The translations under genes were made by a program, and so were the position numbers. Shown here in pieces: positions 50,930 through 60,048 of a DNA stretch of 64,000 nt (its first letter is position 1; every line of letters starts with the position of its first letter). The notes below the pieces were generated by a model. The model did no database searches and had not been told where the DNA came from. It saw only the letters and a program-made list of their open reading frames with translations. The DNA is from Pantoea vagans (lineage in GTDB: Bacteria > Pseudomonadota > Gammaproteobacteria > Enterobacterales > Enterobacteriaceae). The stretch spans positions 2,604,001 through 2,668,000 of the forward strand of contig NZ_CP011427.1 in the NCBI RefSeq assembly GCF_001506165.1, written 5' to 3'.

Positions 50930-51125
50930 TATACCCATCATACTTCGAACCGCAGCTGCGTTGGCTGCGCGTGCTCACCCCAGTCACTTACTGATGTAAG
51001 CTCCTGGGGATTCACCCACTTGCCGCGTGATTCGGCCTTCGGCCTCACCCTGCGGGCCAGCGCAAGCGCTGTTCAAAAGCGCCGTAAGGCACTTTTGTAC
51101 TGCAATTCGAATTATTTTGGGTATA
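50930..51125 (+). repeat. ERIC element with a ~70-bp internal insert
   Basis: Left tip TATACCCATCATACTTC, CAGCTGCGTTGGCTGCG, core CCCAGTCACTTACTGATG and TAAGCTCCTGGGGATTCAC, right tip GAATTATTTTGGGTATA. It is 196 bp, 69 more than a standard ERIC. The extra sequence (about 51030-51104) lies between CACTTGCCGC and GCAATTCGAATT and has its own small hairpins (GGCC-TTC-GGCC; AAAAGCGCC..GGCACTTTT). Insert-bearing ERICs of this kind are known in other enterobacteria. Confidence 0.9.
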
Positions 51126-51246
51126 TACGTCATACTTCAAACCGCAGCTGCGTTGGCTGCGCATGCTCACCCTGCGGGCCAGCGCAAGTGCTGTTCAATA
51201 GCGCCGTAAGGCACTTTTGTGCTACAACTCGAATTATTATGGGTAA
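51123..51246 (+). repeat. Second ERIC, internally deleted
   Basis: It abuts and shares its first bases with the previous element. Left tip CATACTTC and CAGCTGCGTTGGCTGCG are present, but the whole ERIC core is missing: GCTCACC runs straight into CTGCGGGCCAGCGCAAG, the right half of the insert seen in the first copy, then ACTCGAATTATTATGGGTA. CTCACCC occurs at both joint points in the first copy, so a slip or recombination between them explains the deletion. Confidence 0.85.
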
Positions 51247-51277
51247 AAACGCGTAGATGCCTATACAGAAATAAAAA

Positions 51278-51303
51278 AGCCGGAGGCGATGTCGCCTCCG
51301 GCT
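51278..51303 (-). terminator. Terminator of the H-NS-family gene
   Basis: AGCCGGAGGCGA (51278-51289) and TCGCCTCCGGCT (51292-51303) form a 12-bp stem; on the minus strand it is followed by TTTTTTATTTC. Strong Rho-independent terminator. Confidence 0.92.
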
Positions 51304-51326
51304 CCCACTGACAAGGAATGTGCAGA

Positions 51327-51728
51327 TTATTTGATCAGGAAGCTATCCAGGCTTTTACCTGAGTCCAGTGCTTTTTTAATCGCAGCTGGAGTACGGCCTT
51401 GGCCAGTCCATGATTTCTCTTCACCGTTTTCGTCGGTGTAAGAATATTTGGCTGGACGTGGTGCACGCTTAGCGCGTTTTTTACCGGTTTCCAGAGCGCC
51501 CAGTAATTCGTTTGGATCAATACCGTCAGCCAGCAGCATTTCGCGGTATTTAGACAGCTTCTCTTCTTTTTCGCGGTTCTGTGCTTCTTCAGCATGAACT
51601 TCGTCACGACGCTCGGTCACAACGACAGTTAATTTTTCCAGAATCTCTTCCAGATCGGTCAATGGCAGTTCACGTGCTTGTGCACGTAATGTGCGAATGT
51701 TGTTCAGAACTTTAAATGCGTCACTCAT
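51327..51728 (-). CDS. H-NS-family nucleoid protein (H-NS or StpA paralogue)
   Basis: A 133-residue H-NS-like protein (E. coli H-NS 137, StpA 134). The N-terminal oligomerisation helices begin [20 protein letters not shown]; a Lys/Arg-rich linker follows; the DNA-binding domain carries the core [12 protein letters not shown] (TWTGQGRTP in E. coli) and ends [11 protein letters not shown] 51728 follows AAGGA with seven bases; the GTG one codon before is less likely. It is not beside tdk/galU markers where the enterobacterial hns usually lies, so it may be a second, xenogeneic-silencing paralogue. Confidence 0.9.
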   Translation of the reverse strand: MSDAFKVLNNIRTLRAQARELPLTDLEEILEKLTVVVTERRDEVHAEEAQNREKEEKLSKYREMLLADGIDPNELLGALETGKKRAKRAPRPAKYSYTDENGEEKSWTGQGRTPAAIKKALDSGKSLDSFLIK

Positions 51729-51731
51729 CAC

Positions 51732-52113
51732 AATGTCCTTGCTTAGGGGGGTAAATAAACTGTAGTGGCAAGATTACCCAATTCAAATAAAAAAATAAAT
51801 TAATTTATGCGAACGGATAATTCCGAACAGATTAACATATTCACTCAACCCAGTCTTAAACCCAACATGCGGCTTTAATTAACGGTGAATTAACAACGTG
51901 CATTTTGTGCCACCCACTGGAACAGGTACCGATTCCAGTCCTTATTCCCGGCTGATAAACAAGCATTTAGCCACTATTGCAGGCAGCAGCGAAAGTGAGC
52001 ATAAAGGTAAAAAAAGATTAATGGTGTAAGCGAAAATCTATTTTCACAGGTGATTATTATATTAGTGGCAGTGAGAGGAGAATCTCATTTTTCCGATCGC
52101 ATGACGATAAAAA
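51732..52113. other. Long intergenic region upstream of the H-NS-family gene
   Basis: About 380 AT-rich bases with no convincing ORF. It should contain the promoter of the H-NS-family gene. CTGGAA (51917-51922) and TTCCAG (51933-51938) form a dyad, and TGAGA..TCTCA followed by TTTTT at 52072-52092 looks like a weak terminator in the plus direction, which could belong to a small RNA; I could not identify one. Confidence 0.35.
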
Positions 52114-52134
52114 GCCGGTGCATGCACCGGCCTG
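52111..52134 (-). terminator. Terminator of the sugar-porter gene
   Basis: Perfect palindrome GCCGGTGCATGCACCGGC at 52114-52131; on the minus strand it is followed by TTTTTATCG. It lies about 25 bases past the stop of the sugar-porter reading frame. Confidence 0.85.
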
Positions 52135-52157
52135 GGGATAAAACCTGCAGTCTCAGG

Positions 52158-53639
52158 TTATAAGGTTTTCTTCACGGCAGGCGTCAAATGCGGTTGAGAT
52201 TCTTCCTTTGATAGCCAGTCGTGCAAATAATGTTCGATCTGTTCCAGCGAACGATTGCGCGTTTCGGGTACACAGCGAATGACAAAAATGGCTCCCCCTA
52301 TCCCTATCAGCGCAAAAATAAAGAATGCCCCTGATAAACCGACCGAAGCCAGCAGTATGGGGAACATCAGCGAGATAAAGAAATTCGCTATCCACATCGC
52401 AAACACCGCACCGCCCATAAATATACCGCGCAAGCGAGTCGGAAAAATTTCAGACAGCAGCAGCCAGGTAACGGGCGACAGCGCCCCTTGTTGAAAACTT
52501 AAAAACATCAACATGCCAAGCAAAACCATATAACTGCGCAGCACGTCCGGTTGCCCCTGTACCGTTTCCGGCATCAAATAACTGACGGCGCCAATAAACA
52601 CCAGACAAGCGGTGCAACCAAACTGACCCAACATGGTCATGGTGCGGCGACCAATACGCCCCAGCAACCAGATGCCAACGAATGTCATTAATACCGAAAT
52701 GACACCGTTGGCAATGGTAGCAATTAATGCCGCGTTATCGCTCATGCCCACCGCCTTTAACATCGTGGGCGCATAATACATGATGGTATTCACACCGGTT
52801 AATTGTTGAATCACGGCAATACCCACACCAATCAAAAACAATTTCATTAACCAGGGTTTACGTAATTCGCGCAAGCGCGGGCGGGCATCCTGCTGTTCTT
52901 CGGCTAACGTCTCTTCGATTTCTGTCAGCTCCCACTCCACATCTTGTTTAGCACGGGTACGCTCCAATACCTGTCGCGCCTAGGCCAGGCGCCCCTTCAT
53001 CGCATACCAGCGCGGCGAGTCAGGCATAAACAGCATACCAAACCACAGCAGCACCGCCGGTACCGTTGCCACCGCCAGCATCCAGCGCCAGGTGGTGTCT
53101 CCGCCCCAGACCGCATTGAATCCGGCATTGGAGATGTACGCCAACATCTGACCAGAAACAATCATCAGCTCCTGCATGGTGACCAACTGCCCACGCTTAT
53201 TCGCGGGCGCCATCTCTGCGATATATACCGGCACCGTGGCCGACGCGCCACCCACTGCCACACCTAATACCAGGCGGAAGAAAATCATCCATTCAACGTT
53301 AGGTGCTAACGCGGTACCGATTGCGCCCATCGCAAAGATGATCGCCAGTACCAGAATAATTTTTCTCCGCCCGGAAGCGGCAGCAAAGTGACCCGAAGCC
53401 AGCGCACCAAAGGCGGCACCAAACAGCAGGCTGCTCGTCACCAGCCCGGTGGTAAAGGGTGTCAGATGAAGATCGTCACCCATAAACAGCAGTTCGCCGG
53501 AAATCACGCCCGTGTCATAGCCGAACAGCAAGCCACCGAGGGTGGCAATCATTGCTATCACCTTCACAAAGGGTTCAGTGCGCGTACTGCTATTCGGCCC
53601 TGATGCCTTATTGGGGGTGAGATAGGTTTCCCGGGACAT
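52158..53639 (-). pseudogene. MFS sugar porter, interrupted by an in-frame amber codon
   Basis: The frame would encode about 493 residues of a sugar:proton symporter of the XylE/GalP/IolT type. N-terminal part: GGLLFGYDTGVISGELLFM, SGRRK, VPVYIAEMAP, DSPRWYAMKGRLA. Then a TAG at 52980-52982, and in the same frame ARQVLERTRAKQD, QQLTGVNTIMYYAP, GRIGRRTM, SEIFPTRLRG and PETRNRSLEQIE. Twelve spans are present in total, both halves are well conserved and no other lesion is visible, so the stop is recent, suppressed, or a sequencing error. Homologues usually carry Glu there (GAG to TAG). Start ATG 53639 has AAGGAG before it. Confidence 0.85.
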
Positions 53640-53858
53640 AACCAACTCCTTAACCTGTAAGAGAAGGTTTAAAAATAGATTGTTTCATCCAATAGGAATA
53701 ATTATGAAATTTAAATTTTGCGCGACAGGTCATAAACACGCGATCAACTTGCGATTAGTATCACAAAAATAGCCATCAGGAGTGGAAATTAGCGGAGATA
53801 TGATCGGGTTGAATTTTACACAATCGATGAAAGGAAAATTTTTGTTCCGAATTGAACC

Positions 53859-53877
53859 GGGCGGCAACTCGCCGCCC
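53859..53877. terminator. Hairpin after the efflux operon
   Basis: GGGCGGC (53859-53865) and GCCGCCC (53871-53877) around AACTC, close to the last stop of the efflux operon. No T-run is seen. Confidence 0.45.
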
Positions 53878-53883
53878 ATGTCG

Positions 53884-55401
53884 TTACGGAACGGTGGTGG
53901 CAGGACCGAACACCGAATATTCCGGCAGATTGACCTTCTGATAAGGTTCCCAGCCGCCGCCCAACGCTTTATACAGTGCAACTAAATCAAGCGCACTCTG
54001 CATCCGGGCTTGGGTTGACTGCGCCTGCGCCTGCGCCAACTGGCGCTGGGCATCCAGCACATCCAGGAAGGTCGAAATACCCTGCTTGTAACTATCACTG
54101 GCGAGGTCAAAGGCATGCTGCAGCGCCCCGGTGGTTTCATCCAGCGCCGTGACCTGTTGCTGATCGGCACGATAGCTCACCAGCGCGTTCTCCACATCCT
54201 GCAACGCAGTGAGCACCGTCTGGCGATAATCCAGTGCCGCACTCGCCTGCTGTGCACGTGCCAGTTTGACACTGGAAACTAAACGGCCGCCCTGGAAAAT
54301 AGGGATCGAGAGTGAAGGACCAATGCTGTAGAAATGGCTGCTCCAGTCATCAAGATAGCTGGCGTCGGTGTTACGCACGCCAAGTTGACCAGTGAGTGAC
54401 AGGCTGGGGAACAGATCGGCCACCGATACGCCAATATTGGCTGTCTGCGCATGCAGATTGGCTTCCGCCTGGCGAATATCCGGTCTGCGCCGTGCCAGCG
54501 TTGATGGAATACCCACCGCCACCATCTTCGGCAATGCAGGCAGCGCTTTGCGGTTCATTAACTCGTTATCCAGCGTGCCGGGCATTTTACCCAACAGCAC
54601 TGCTAAGCCGTTCATTGCCTGCCGCTCTTGTGACTGATACTGCGGCAGTTGCGCATTCAGTGAAGCTAACTGCGCACGCGCATTTTCCACGTCGGTCAGC
54701 GGCGCTAAACCGTTGCGCTGCTGGCTTTGTGTCAGCTCCCACGTCTGCTGCGCGACCTCAATCTGCTGCTGCAAGGTGTCGAGCACGGCCTGTGCACCGC
54801 GCAATTGCAGATACGCGCGCGCCACTTCCGCTTCCAGCGACACTAGCGCATCGTTGCGCTGCTCAATCGCCGCCTGCTGCTGGGCATCTGCCGCTTCCAT
54901 CTGTCGGCGGACTTTACCCCATAAATCCAGCTCCCAACTGGCGTCAAAGCTGCCCTGATAAAGGGTAATTGAGTGGTCCAAACCGTTCAGCTGATTAGCC
55001 ACATCACTATCAACCTGATCGTACACCCCGTTGGACTTCAACAGGCCTTTCAACCCCAGTTGCTGGCGCGTCACTTTGGCCGAGCCATTCACTGAAGGGA
55101 AAAGCCCACCGCGAGCCTGCGCCAGCTGTTCGCGTGCACCAGCAATGCGCAGTACCGATTGCTGCAGGGTCAAATTGCCGGCAATGGCGCGTTCAATCAG
55201 GCTATCCAACTGTGGATCGTTAAAGTTTTTCCACCACAGTGGTTGAGTCGCTGCCGACTGCGGCCTGGACGCTTCCTGTGAAGGCAAGTCACGATAGCTG
55301 CCCGGCGTCTGCGCATGGGGAGGCTGATAATCAGGCCCCACGGCACAGCCCGCCAGCATTAATGTCAGCACCATAAGGCTCAAGCGCGGAGAGATGATCA
55401 T
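53884..55401 (-). CDS. Efflux outer-membrane lipoprotein, OprM/NodT family
   Basis: A 505-residue TolC-like factor with a lipoprotein signal (MLAGC) followed by AVGPDYQPP, the usual NodT start. Two OEP repeats follow: WWKNFNDPQLDSLIERAIAGN, GLFPSVNGSA, ASWELDLWGKVRR in the first and RRRPDIRQAEANL, DLFPSLSLTG, PIFQGGRL in the second. It should form the outer-membrane channel of the pump encoded just upstream. ATG 55401 comes one base after the pump gene's stop. Substrates unknown. Confidence 0.92.
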   Translation of the reverse strand: MIISPRLSLMVLTLMLAGCAVGPDYQPPHAQTPGSYRDLPSQEASRPQSAATQPLWWKNFNDPQLDSLIERAIAGNLTLQQSVLRIAGAREQLAQARGGLFPSVNGSAKVTRQQLGLKGLLKSNGVYDQVDSDVANQLNGLDHSITLYQGSFDASWELDLWGKVRRQMEAADAQQQAAIEQRNDALVSLEAEVARAYLQLRGAQAVLDTLQQQIEVAQQTWELTQSQQRNGLAPLTDVENARAQLASLNAQLPQYQSQERQAMNGLAVLLGKMPGTLDNELMNRKALPALPKMVAVGIPSTLARRRPDIRQAEANLHAQTANIGVSVADLFPSLSLTGQLGVRNTDASYLDDWSSHFYSIGPSLSIPIFQGGRLVSSVKLARAQQASAALDYRQTVLTALQDVENALVSYRADQQQVTALDETTGALQHAFDLASDSYKQGISTFLDVLDAQRQLAQAQAQSTQARMQSALDLVALYKALGGGWEPYQKVNLPEYSVFGPATTVP

Positions 55402-55402
55402 T

Positions 55403-56971
55403 CTAGTGTGCTCCTGCACTGCCTTCGCTCTTGATCGGCGAAAGCAACCAACAAAAAGGAATCAACAGCAGGGCCACGATACTCAGGCCCATAAAGACAT
55501 CGATGTAAGCCAAAATACGCGCCTGGGCAATCATCTCTTTATACAGTTGTCCCGTGGCCAGCGTCAGCGGATCGCCCACCGCCGTAGTGAAATCGCGGAT
55601 CGCCTGCGCCCAATGCTGCAAAGTGAGATTAAACGGCTCATTGAGCGGGGTCATGTTATGGATCATGCTGGCCGAACGCGCTTGCATCCGCTCAGTGATC
55701 CCCGCCGTGGCCAGTGAAATGCCAATCGATCCCGCCACGTTACGGAACATGGTAAATAGCGCCGCCGCATCCGCATTTAACCGCTGCGGCACGGTGATAA
55801 AGGCGATGGTGGTTAAGGGCACAAACAGGAAACCGAGCCCGATGGACTGCGCACTGCGCATCATCACCAGCGTGGTGAAATCCACATTTGGCGTCAGCGT
55901 GGTGGAATAGAAGAAGGCACTGGCGAGGCAGGTGAAACCAAATGCGATGATGTAGCGCGTTTGCACAATCGGCATCAGCTTTAGCACCAGCGGAATGGTG
56001 AGCACGATCAACACCGCACCTGGAGAGAGCACCAGACCGGACCAGGTGGCGGTATAGCCCAGATCCTGCTGCGCCAGCTGAGGCAATACCACTGAACTGC
56101 CGTAGAGGATCATCGCCATTCCGGCCATCAGCAAACCCGCGACCCAGAAGTTGCGGTCCTTCATCACCGTAATATCCACCACCGGTTTGCGTGCATACAG
56201 CAGCCAGTAAACCGCACCCACAATACCAATGACTGCGAGCATGGCGAACAGACGAATAAAGTGCGAGGCGAACCAATCGGCATCCTCCCCGCGATCGAGG
56301 AACACCTGCAAACAGCCGAGGCCCAGCGTGATTAAACTAATGCCGATGTAGTCGATTTTCAGGCGACCTTTTTCCCATTTACGCTCCCATGGCGGATCTT
56401 CCAGCAGCTGATAAATCGCCAGCACCGTCAAAATCCCCACCGGGATGTTAATGAAGAACACCCAACGCCAGCTGTAGTTATCGGTGATCCAGCCGCCCAG
56501 CGTAGGGCCGATCACTGGCGCGACGATGATAGCAATGGAAGAGAGGCCAAACGCTTTCCCGCGATCTTCCGCCTTAAAGTAGTCCAGCAACACTGACTGT
56601 TGAACGGGCTGTAAACCGCCGCCGAAAAAGCCCTGTAACACTCGGAACAGAATGATCTGCCAGAGTTCGGTGGCGATGCCGCACAGGAACGAGCAAATGG
56701 TGAACATCACAATACAAATCAGGAAAAACGTTTTGCGACCAAACAGGCGGGTAAAGAAGGCAGAGATGGGCAGCACGATACCGTTGGCGACCAAATAGGA
56801 AGTGAGCACCCACGTAGATTCGTCGTAGCTGGAAGAGAGCGAACCAGCAATATGTGGCAGCGCAACGTTAACGATAGTGGTGTCAAGGATCTCCATAAAC
56901 ACCGCCAGCGTCACCGTAATCGCGACCAGCCACGGATTGCTGGCCGGACGCCAGCTTTCGCTCGCACTCAT
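55403..56971 (-). CDS. DHA2-family MFS drug efflux pump, EmrB-like
   Basis: A 522-residue transporter with 14 predicted spans. Motifs: FMEILDTTIVNVALPHIAGSL (DHA2 motif D1), LFGRKTFF (motif A), LQGFFGGGLQPVQQS, and PVIGPTLGGWITDNYSWRWVFFINIPVG (motif C and flank). It acts with the adaptor as an EmrAB-type tripartite pump. Its ATG overlaps the adaptor's stop by four bases. Substrate unknown. Confidence 0.93.
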   Translation of the reverse strand: MSASESWRPASNPWLVAITVTLAVFMEILDTTIVNVALPHIAGSLSSSYDESTWVLTSYLVANGIVLPISAFFTRLFGRKTFFLICIVMFTICSFLCGIATELWQIILFRVLQGFFGGGLQPVQQSVLLDYFKAEDRGKAFGLSSIAIIVAPVIGPTLGGWITDNYSWRWVFFINIPVGILTVLAIYQLLEDPPWERKWEKGRLKIDYIGISLITLGLGCLQVFLDRGEDADWFASHFIRLFAMLAVIGIVGAVYWLLYARKPVVDITVMKDRNFWVAGLLMAGMAMILYGSSVVLPQLAQQDLGYTATWSGLVLSPGAVLIVLTIPLVLKLMPIVQTRYIIAFGFTCLASAFFYSTTLTPNVDFTTLVMMRSAQSIGLGFLFVPLTTIAFITVPQRLNADAAALFTMFRNVAGSIGISLATAGITERMQARSASMIHNMTPLNEPFNLTLQHWAQAIRDFTTAVGDPLTLATGQLYKEMIAQARILAYIDVFMGLSIVALLLIPFCWLLSPIKSEGSAGAH

Positions 56972-58098
56972 TCTACCGTGACCTTGGGCTCAACCGACAG
57001 GCCAAGCGGCAACGGATGATTAGGGTCCAACCCTTTATCAATCACGATTTTCACCGGCACGCGCTGCACAATTTTCACATAGTTACCAGTGGCATTTTCC
57101 GCGGGGAAGGTCGAGAATCGCGATCCCGAGCCCATCTGAATACTGTCCACGTGCCCTTCCAGTTTCATATCTGGCCAGGCATCAATGCTGATATCCACTT
57201 TGTCACCTGGGTTCATGCGCGCCAGCTGGGACTCTTTAAAGTTGGCATTGATCCAGATATCCGGAGACACCAGAGAGAACAGCGCGGTGCCTGCCTGCAC
57301 CAGGGTGCCAACCTGCACATTGCGTTTGGTGACAAAGCCATCGTAGGGTGCGCGCACTTCGGTATAAGAGAGGTTCAATACAGCGGTATTGAGCTGCGCC
57401 TGTGCCTGCTCAACCTGTTGCTGACGGGCCTCCACGTTGGTTTCCTGCTGGCGAATTTGCAGCTGGACCTGAGAAGCGACCTCCACTTGTGCTTTAGCAC
57501 TCTGTAATTGTGCTTCAGCAGAACGCAGTTGAGCGGCAGCGGTATCAATATTGCGCTGTGAGGTGGCGCGTGGATCCACGCCGCGCTGGCGTCGATAATC
57601 CGCCTGAGCATTCAGTAAATTAGCCTGCGCTTTGGCTTGATCGGCTAACGCCTGATCGCGCTGAGCCGGGTATTGCACCCGAGAAAGCGCCAGCTGCGCC
57701 TGGGCTTGATGGAGTTGCGCCTTGGCCAGCCCCAGCTGAGCTTGCGCCTGATCGCGCTGGGCAGCATTATCGCGAGGATCAATCTCTACCAGCAAATCGC
57801 CCTTCTTCACCCGCTGATTATCGTTCACCAGCAGTTTGACCACAAAACCGGCCGCTTTAGGCGCGATGGTAACCGCATCACCTTCGGTGAAAGCATCATC
57901 TGTGGTTTCAATGTTGCGGGTGGAGAACCAGAACCACAATCCCACCAGCAGCATGATGACCACCACAATGGCGAGAATAATCAGTGGCTTTTTGCCGGGG
58001 CGTTTACGTTGCGGTTCGTTGTTGTCTTGATTACTGTCTGAAGCGTGCTGCGCATCCTGCTGCTCGCGAGCGGGCGGCTGATTTTGATTATCACTCAT
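56968..58098 (-). CDS. HlyD-family membrane-fusion protein, EmrA-like
   Basis: A 376-residue adaptor: a cytosolic acidic/Gln-rich N-terminus of about 35 residues, one span (LIILAIVVVIMLLVGLWFWF), a biotinyl-lipoyl hybrid motif (TDDAFTEGDAVTIAPKAAGFV), a long helical hairpin rich in Gln and Ala (about 110-225), and the second lipoyl half with LSYTEVRAPYDGFVTKRNVQVG. It bridges the pump and outer-membrane channel. First gene of the three-gene operon; no dedicated regulator gene is adjacent. Confidence 0.93.
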   Translation of the reverse strand: MSDNQNQPPAREQQDAQHASDSNQDNNEPQRKRPGKKPLIILAIVVVIMLLVGLWFWFSTRNIETTDDAFTEGDAVTIAPKAAGFVVKLLVNDNQRVKKGDLLVEIDPRDNAAQRDQAQAQLGLAKAQLHQAQAQLALSRVQYPAQRDQALADQAKAQANLLNAQADYRRQRGVDPRATSQRNIDTAAAQLRSAEAQLQSAKAQVEVASQVQLQIRQQETNVEARQQQVEQAQAQLNTAVLNLSYTEVRAPYDGFVTKRNVQVGTLVQAGTALFSLVSPDIWINANFKESQLARMNPGDKVDISIDAWPDMKLEGHVDSIQMGSGSRFSTFPAENATGNYVKIVQRVPVKIVIDKGLDPNHPLPLGLSVEPKVTVE

Positions 58099-58285
58099 AG
58101 GTTATCATCGCTGGCTGTGATCCCGATCCACGGGCAAAAACGGTCAACTTAACCTTAGATCGAAAATTGACAAATTCCAGTACAACTTTACAGAAGCCAA
58201 CAAAACACGCATTTATTGCTACTCACTGCGATAACGCGCTGAAAAATCAACGCGTCAGCCCGGTTATCAGCACAATAATGCCGGT

Positions 58286-59395
58286 TTAACTTAGCCATTG
58301 AAGCAGCAGCCAGCCCCACAGCATCGACCACGCCAGCATCGGTAAAGAAAACAGATGGAAACGCCACCAGACGCGCGCATCCTGTGCCATACGCAGCGCG
58401 ATGAGATTGGCTAAAGAACCGGGCAGCAGACCGAAACCACCAATGTTTACCGCCCAGGCGAACACATCGGATGGCGGCACTTTCTGTAACAGCAAAATGG
58501 TCGCCGGAACGTTACTGATCACCTGCGACAGGCCAATCGCCAGCAGATATAACCCGCCCTCTCCCAACTGACTGATAGCAGCGAAATGCGGTTGCAGTAA
58601 CGGCAGATGCATCAATAAAAAGACATCGATAAACATCGCCACAAACACCAGTAGCAGGCTCCAGTCGATACTGGCTAAGACCTTACGTGCCATCACTAAA
58701 AAGCAGGCGGCGACCAGCAGCAACGCCCAGCCCGTCATTTTCAATTCCAGGGCCACGATAAACACCACATAGAGCATCACGCTGACGAAAAACAGCGGCT
58801 TCTGCCACTGATGCGCAGCGCTTTGTGCATGCTTTTCAATAAGCCGGGCGGGGAAACTCCACCAGGTGAGCGCCATTAAGGTGATCATTAAAAACGCAGC
58901 CAGCGGAGCCATTTGCAGCATGAACCCCGACACACTTAAAGTACCGTGACTCCACAGCAAAATATTCTGCGGATTGCCGACTGGCGTCAGCAGCGATCCC
59001 GCATTCACGGCGAGCGCCTCAAAAATAATCAGGCGGGAAATCGGTAAGCGTGAAAATTTACGCAGCGTCAATGTCAGCGGCACCAAAATAAACAGTGCGA
59101 CATCATTGGTCAAAAAGGTGGAGAGTAACGCGGCCGCACACACCATAAACAGCGCCAGCGTGCGCTCATGCTGAAAGCGCTGAATCAGGCGTGCACCAAG
59201 CACATCAAAGTAGCCGCTGTTCTCCAGCCCTTTGGTTAGCATCAATAAACCGGTGAGCGTCATGATGGTGTGCCAGTCAACAGCGCCTGGCAGTTGCGGC
59301 CAGCGAAAATCGGCCAGCGGCAACAGCACCACACCCAACAGCAACAACAAATGCAAAATACGATCACGCATTAAGGAACGAAGCACGATGGGCAT
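58286..59395 (-). CDS. ybiR: YbiR, putative anion transporter (ArsB/NhaD type)
   Basis: A 369-residue membrane protein (E. coli YbiR 372) with about ten spans. DWHTIMTLTGLLMLTKGLENSGYFDVLG, LLSTFLTNDVALFILVPLTL, EALAVNAGSLLTPVGNPQNI and NVGGFGLLPGSLANLIALRMA are conserved. The substrate is not established. It is 21 bases after mntR on the same strand, as in E. coli, which suggests a link to metal homeostasis. Confidence 0.92.
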   Translation of the reverse strand: MPIVLRSLMRDRILHLLLLLGVVLLPLADFRWPQLPGAVDWHTIMTLTGLLMLTKGLENSGYFDVLGARLIQRFQHERTLALFMVCAAALLSTFLTNDVALFILVPLTLTLRKFSRLPISRLIIFEALAVNAGSLLTPVGNPQNILLWSHGTLSVSGFMLQMAPLAAFLMITLMALTWWSFPARLIEKHAQSAAHQWQKPLFFVSVMLYVVFIVALELKMTGWALLLVAACFLVMARKVLASIDWSLLLVFVAMFIDVFLLMHLPLLQPHFAAISQLGEGGLYLLAIGLSQVISNVPATILLLQKVPPSDVFAWAVNIGGFGLLPGSLANLIALRMAQDARVWWRFHLFSLPMLAWSMLWGWLLLQWLS

Positions 59396-59416
59396 GATGG
59401 CGAAAAGCCTTGTAGG

Positions 59417-59875
59417 TTAGCGACTCTCGTAAAACTGCTTGAAAACGGCCAGGGTTTCATCACTGACGTGATGCTCAAGACCTTCAGAATCTCGGCGGGC
59501 GGTTTCCGGGCTGACACCCAGAGCCAACAGAAAGGTTTCAACAATATGGTGGCGAACGCGGCTCGCTTCGGCCAGCTTCTCACCTTCCGCAGTGAGGAAT
59601 ACACCACGATACGGCACCTGTTCAACCAAACCGGTGGTGCCCAGACGCTTCAGCATTTTGGCTACCGTAGGTTGAGAAACGCCTAAACGCGCAGCCATAT
59701 CCACCTGACGGGCTTCACCAAATTCACGAATCAAATCAGAGATTAACTCGACGTAGTCATCAATAAGTTCACGTCGATGCGCTTCGCGCACCTGGCGAAA
59801 TCCTTCGACATGCTCCTCGATATCTTTAAGCGGCCCCTGGGGCGTATTGTTAGCGCTCTTTGCACGACGACTCAT
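59417..59875 (-). CDS. mntR: MntR, manganese-responsive repressor
   Basis: A 152-residue DtxR-family protein (E. coli MntR 155). [32 protein letters not shown] and the recognition helix [20 protein letters not shown] match E. coli MntR. It binds Mn2+ and represses manganese import genes and mntS. It is divergent from the two small ORFs, with an MntR-type palindrome in the gap. Confidence 0.97.
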   Translation of the reverse strand: MSRRAKSANNTPQGPLKDIEEHVEGFRQVREAHRRELIDDYVELISDLIREFGEARQVDMAARLGVSQPTVAKMLKRLGTTGLVEQVPYRGVFLTAEGEKLAEASRVRHHIVETFLLALGVSPETARRDSEGLEHHVSDETLAVFKQFYESR

Positions 59876-59987
59876 TCAGCTTCCTCTTTATTATCTGCCG
59901 CACTTTAACTGCGGTGCGGGCCTGGCTGCGCTCATTGTAAACCAGGCACAAATAAGCACAAATTTTTCCTAAATAGTGTTGGCTAAA

Positions 59988-60008
59988 GAGTATAGCCAGT
60001 GCTATCTT
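59988..60008. promoter_or_regulatory. MntR operator
   Basis: ATAGC (59992-59996) CAGT GCTAT (60001-60005) is the core inverted repeat of E. coli MntR sites (ATAGC-N4-GCTAT). It lies 44 bases upstream of the first small ORF and about 115 bases from the mntR start. An overlapping GGCT..AGCC dyad flanks it. It is placed to control the small ORFs. Confidence 0.75.
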
Positions 60009-60048
60009 TGTTCGTAATGTAAGCGAATAGCTTATTAAGGAGGCAAAG

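Noticed and set aside
53704..53772. 22-codon ORF starting ATG 53704 with AGGAATAATT before it, divergent from the sugar porter
   Set aside because: AT-rich, no recognisable pattern and no coupling to another gene; a chance frame is as likely.
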